From: Anaerolineales bacterium | Lineage (GTDB): Bacteria > Chloroflexota > Anaerolineae > Anaerolineales > Villigracilaceae | NCBI GenBank assembly: GCA_025966435.1 | Contig: JAICRQ010000196.1 | Coordinates: forward strand, 1 to 6,612 | Length of the DNA stretch: 6,612 nt | Direction of reading: 5' to 3' | Part shown: positions 5,856 to 6,612 of the stretch, one piece after another | Layout of the letters: every line of letters starts with the position of its first letter | How positions within the stretch are numbered: position 1 is the stretch's first letter | Program-made: the position numbers and the translations under genes | Notes under the pieces: generated by a model | The model's database searches: none | Seen by the model: only the letters and a program-made list of their open reading frames with translations | What the model was told of the DNA's origin: nothing

Positions 5856-6098
5856 ATGCTCACAAAAGTTCAAAAATGGGGCAACAGCCTTGCTTTACGA
5901 ATTCCAAAGGCGTTTGCCCAGGATGCACAATTAGAAAATGATTCGTTGGTGGAAATTACTCTCGTCGAAGGTCAGATTATTGTTACGCCCGTCGAAGCAC
6001 CCAGTTGGACACTCGACGAATTACTAGCTGGGATCACTAAGAAGAATATCCATCACGAAGTTGATACGGGCTCAGCGGTTGGAAATGAGGTTTGGTGA
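5856..6098 (+). CDS. mazE: MazE-family antitoxin
   Basis: An 80-residue antitoxin of the type II MazEF family. The N-terminal AbrB/MazE-like swapped-hairpin DNA-binding domain is clear: MLTKVQKWGNSLALRIPKAF (1-20), then LENDSLVEITLVEGQIIVTPVE. The C-terminal part (about 45-80), containing WTLDELLAGITKK and an acidic tail, is the segment that normally wraps the toxin and blocks its active site. The ATG at 5856 is chosen because AGGAG lies six bases upstream and the protein then begins like other MazE proteins; a GTG at 5820 in frame would lie within the operator and is rejected. The gene ends 3 bp before mazF, so the two are translationally coupled. The protein should repress its own promoter at the palindrome 5821-5841. 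Confidence 0.93.
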   Translation: MLTKVQKWGNSLALRIPKAFAQDAQLENDSLVEITLVEGQIIVTPVEAPSWTLDELLAGITKKNIHHEVDTGSAVGNEVW

Positions 6099-6101
6099 TC
6101 G

Positions 6102-6443
6102 ATGGCCTATATTCCTGATAGCGGTGACATCGTTTGGATCACCTTCAATCCACAAGCAGGGCACGAGCAGGCGGGGCATCGCCCTGCTTTAGTTTTGTCC
6201 CCCGCCGCCTATAATGGGAAAGTTGGTTTAGCGATCCTTTGTCCGATTACCAGTCAAATCAAAGGCTATCCTTTTGAAGTCGTAATCCCTGATGGTCTAG
6301 AAATTCGTGGCGCAATATTATCTGATCAAGTGAAAAGCCTTGACTGGAAAGCCAGAAAAGCAGAATTTGGTGGTAAGTTGCCTTCTCACACATTTAATGA
6401 GGTTGTGCAAAAGCTGAGCACCTTAATCCGCCTAGTCTTGTGA
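6102..6443 (+). CDS. mazF: MazF-family mRNA interferase toxin
   Basis: A 113-residue toxin, nearly the same length as E. coli MazF (111) and very similar along its whole length. It opens YIPDSGDIVWITFNPQAGHE, then QAGHRPALVLSPAAYN, CPITSQIKGYPFEVVIP and ILSDQVKSLDWKARKAEF. The residues corresponding to catalytic R29 and T52 of E. coli MazF are present as R27 (GHRP) and T50 (PITSQ). The family cleaves single-stranded mRNA at short specific sequences and arrests translation when the antitoxin is degraded. The toxin appears intact. A GAGG lies within the end of mazE, 11 bases before the ATG. In an integron, such a pair is thought to punish loss of its array segment; that role here is inference. 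Confidence 0.95.
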   Translation: MAYIPDSGDIVWITFNPQAGHEQAGHRPALVLSPAAYNGKVGLAILCPITSQIKGYPFEVVIPDGLEIRGAILSDQVKSLDWKARKAEFGGKLPSHTFNEVVQKLSTLIRLVL

Positions 6444-6455
6444 ACGCAAGAAAAC

Positions 6456-6612
6456 GCCCAACACAGCGTGCACCCGACCCTCGGCAGAGCACCGAGACCA
6501 CACTGGCACCGTACGTGATTTGCGTAAGCAAATCATGCGGGTGTGGTGGGAGTCGCCGCGTTTTCAGGTTGTTTGTGTGGCTAGAGACTGGTTCCGGCAA
6601 AGCGGCGTTATT
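6456..6612 (+). other. attC site of cassette 2, truncated by the window edge
   Basis: R'' GCCCAAC (6456-6462) begins 12 bp after the mazF stop and continues ACAGCG as in the other attC. Hairpins seen: CTCGG/CCGAG (6480-6484/6492-6496), ACCACAC/GTGTGGT (6497-6503/6541-6547) enclosing a perfect TGATTTGC/GCAAATCA stem with a GTAA loop (6516-6523/6528-6535), and CGCCGC/GCGGCG (6554-6559/6602-6607). The right part with the core GTTRRRY lies outside the window. The total length must exceed 157 bp. Confidence 0.72.

Larger units (their letters stand above)
3063..6612. mobile_element. Chromosomal integron: integrase plus divergent cassette array (right end open)
   Basis: An intI gene on the - strand is followed, in the opposite direction, by a core site GTTAGGC (4329-4335), a DUF3800-like cassette, a second core site GTTGGGC (5765-5771), a mazEF cassette and the beginning of another attC at 6456. 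Divergent integrase and cassettes is the standard integron layout. The array runs past the right edge, so the total cassette number is unknown. No transposon ends or resistance genes are seen, which favours a sedentary chromosomal integron over a mobile class 1-type element. Confidence 0.88.
5766..6612 (+). mobile_element. Gene cassette 2 (mazEF toxin-antitoxin), right end cut by the window
   Basis: It starts at TTGGGC of the core site 5765-5771 and carries a promoter with operator, mazE, mazF and the first 157 bp of an attC. Its R'' (GCCCAAC, 6456-6462) is the exact complement of GTTGGGC at its own left border, as expected for a circularising cassette. Unlike most cassettes it carries its own promoter, typical of toxin-antitoxin cassettes in sedentary integrons. 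Confidence 0.82.

Noticed and set aside
5555..5873. Open frames on both strands across the attC site (for example 5555-5806, 5565-5756, 5577-5873)
   Set aside because: They lie within the folded recombination site and lack ribosome-binding sites and protein-family features.
5575..6612. CRISPR array reading of the repeated blocks
   Set aside because: The repeats are long, imperfect, structured and separated by genes, with core sites of the GTTRRRY and RYYYAAC type; there are no regular short repeats and spacers.
1..6612. tRNA, rRNA or riboswitch
   Set aside because: No tRNA cloverleaf, rRNA segment or known riboswitch core was recognised in any intergenic stretch by eye.

Overview
The window is bacterial DNA with two parts: a GC-rich chromosomal backbone (about 1-3030) and the start of a chromosomal integron (about 3060 to the right edge). 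The phylum cannot be fixed from sequence alone. The repeats look like those scattered in environmental genomes such as Chloroflexota or Methylomirabilota, but this is only a weak inference.

Backbone, all on the + strand. A 5'-truncated basic protein of unknown function (3-401), a small Cys-rich zinc-ribbon or metallothionein-like protein (424-684) and a two-CBS-domain protein (700-1143) are packed 15-22 bp apart and look like one operon, closed by a hairpin at 1174-1196. Next come a DUF47/PhoU-like protein (1285-1905) and a PiT-family inorganic phosphate permease (2044-3030), a familiar functional pair. They are separated by a 124-bp inverted-repeat element of the 'TGTCATTGCGAG' type, whose right end lies only 10 bp before the permease start codon. 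A 7-bp tandem repeat (3031-3065) fills the gap to the integron.

Integron. An integron integrase (IntI) is encoded on the - strand (3063-4085, or to 4130 with the upstream start). It has all six tyrosine-recombinase catalytic residues and the IntI-specific insert. To its right, in the opposite orientation, is a cassette array. An AT-rich control region (4131-4231) is followed by an attachment site ending in the core GTTAGGC (4329-4335). Cassette 1 carries an AT-rich gene for a DUF3800-like protein (4366-5493). Cassette 2 carries a mazEF toxin-antitoxin pair (5856-6443) with its own promoter and palindromic operator. The attC sites are unusually long: 197 bp for cassette 1, and at least 157 bp, cut by the window edge, for cassette 2.

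Most interesting signals. The attC sites contain a recurring stem-loop with the same seven-base loop (N-A-R-A-G-C-A) closed by stems of different sequence, including two compensatory base-pair changes. The site at the attI position resembles the right half of these attC sites. Cassette 1 also has a second, possibly degenerate attC-like stretch directly behind its gene. The likely biology is a sedentary integron carrying a self-expressed stabilising toxin-antitoxin cassette beside a putative RNase H-fold protein that may act in defence; this functional reading is inference.
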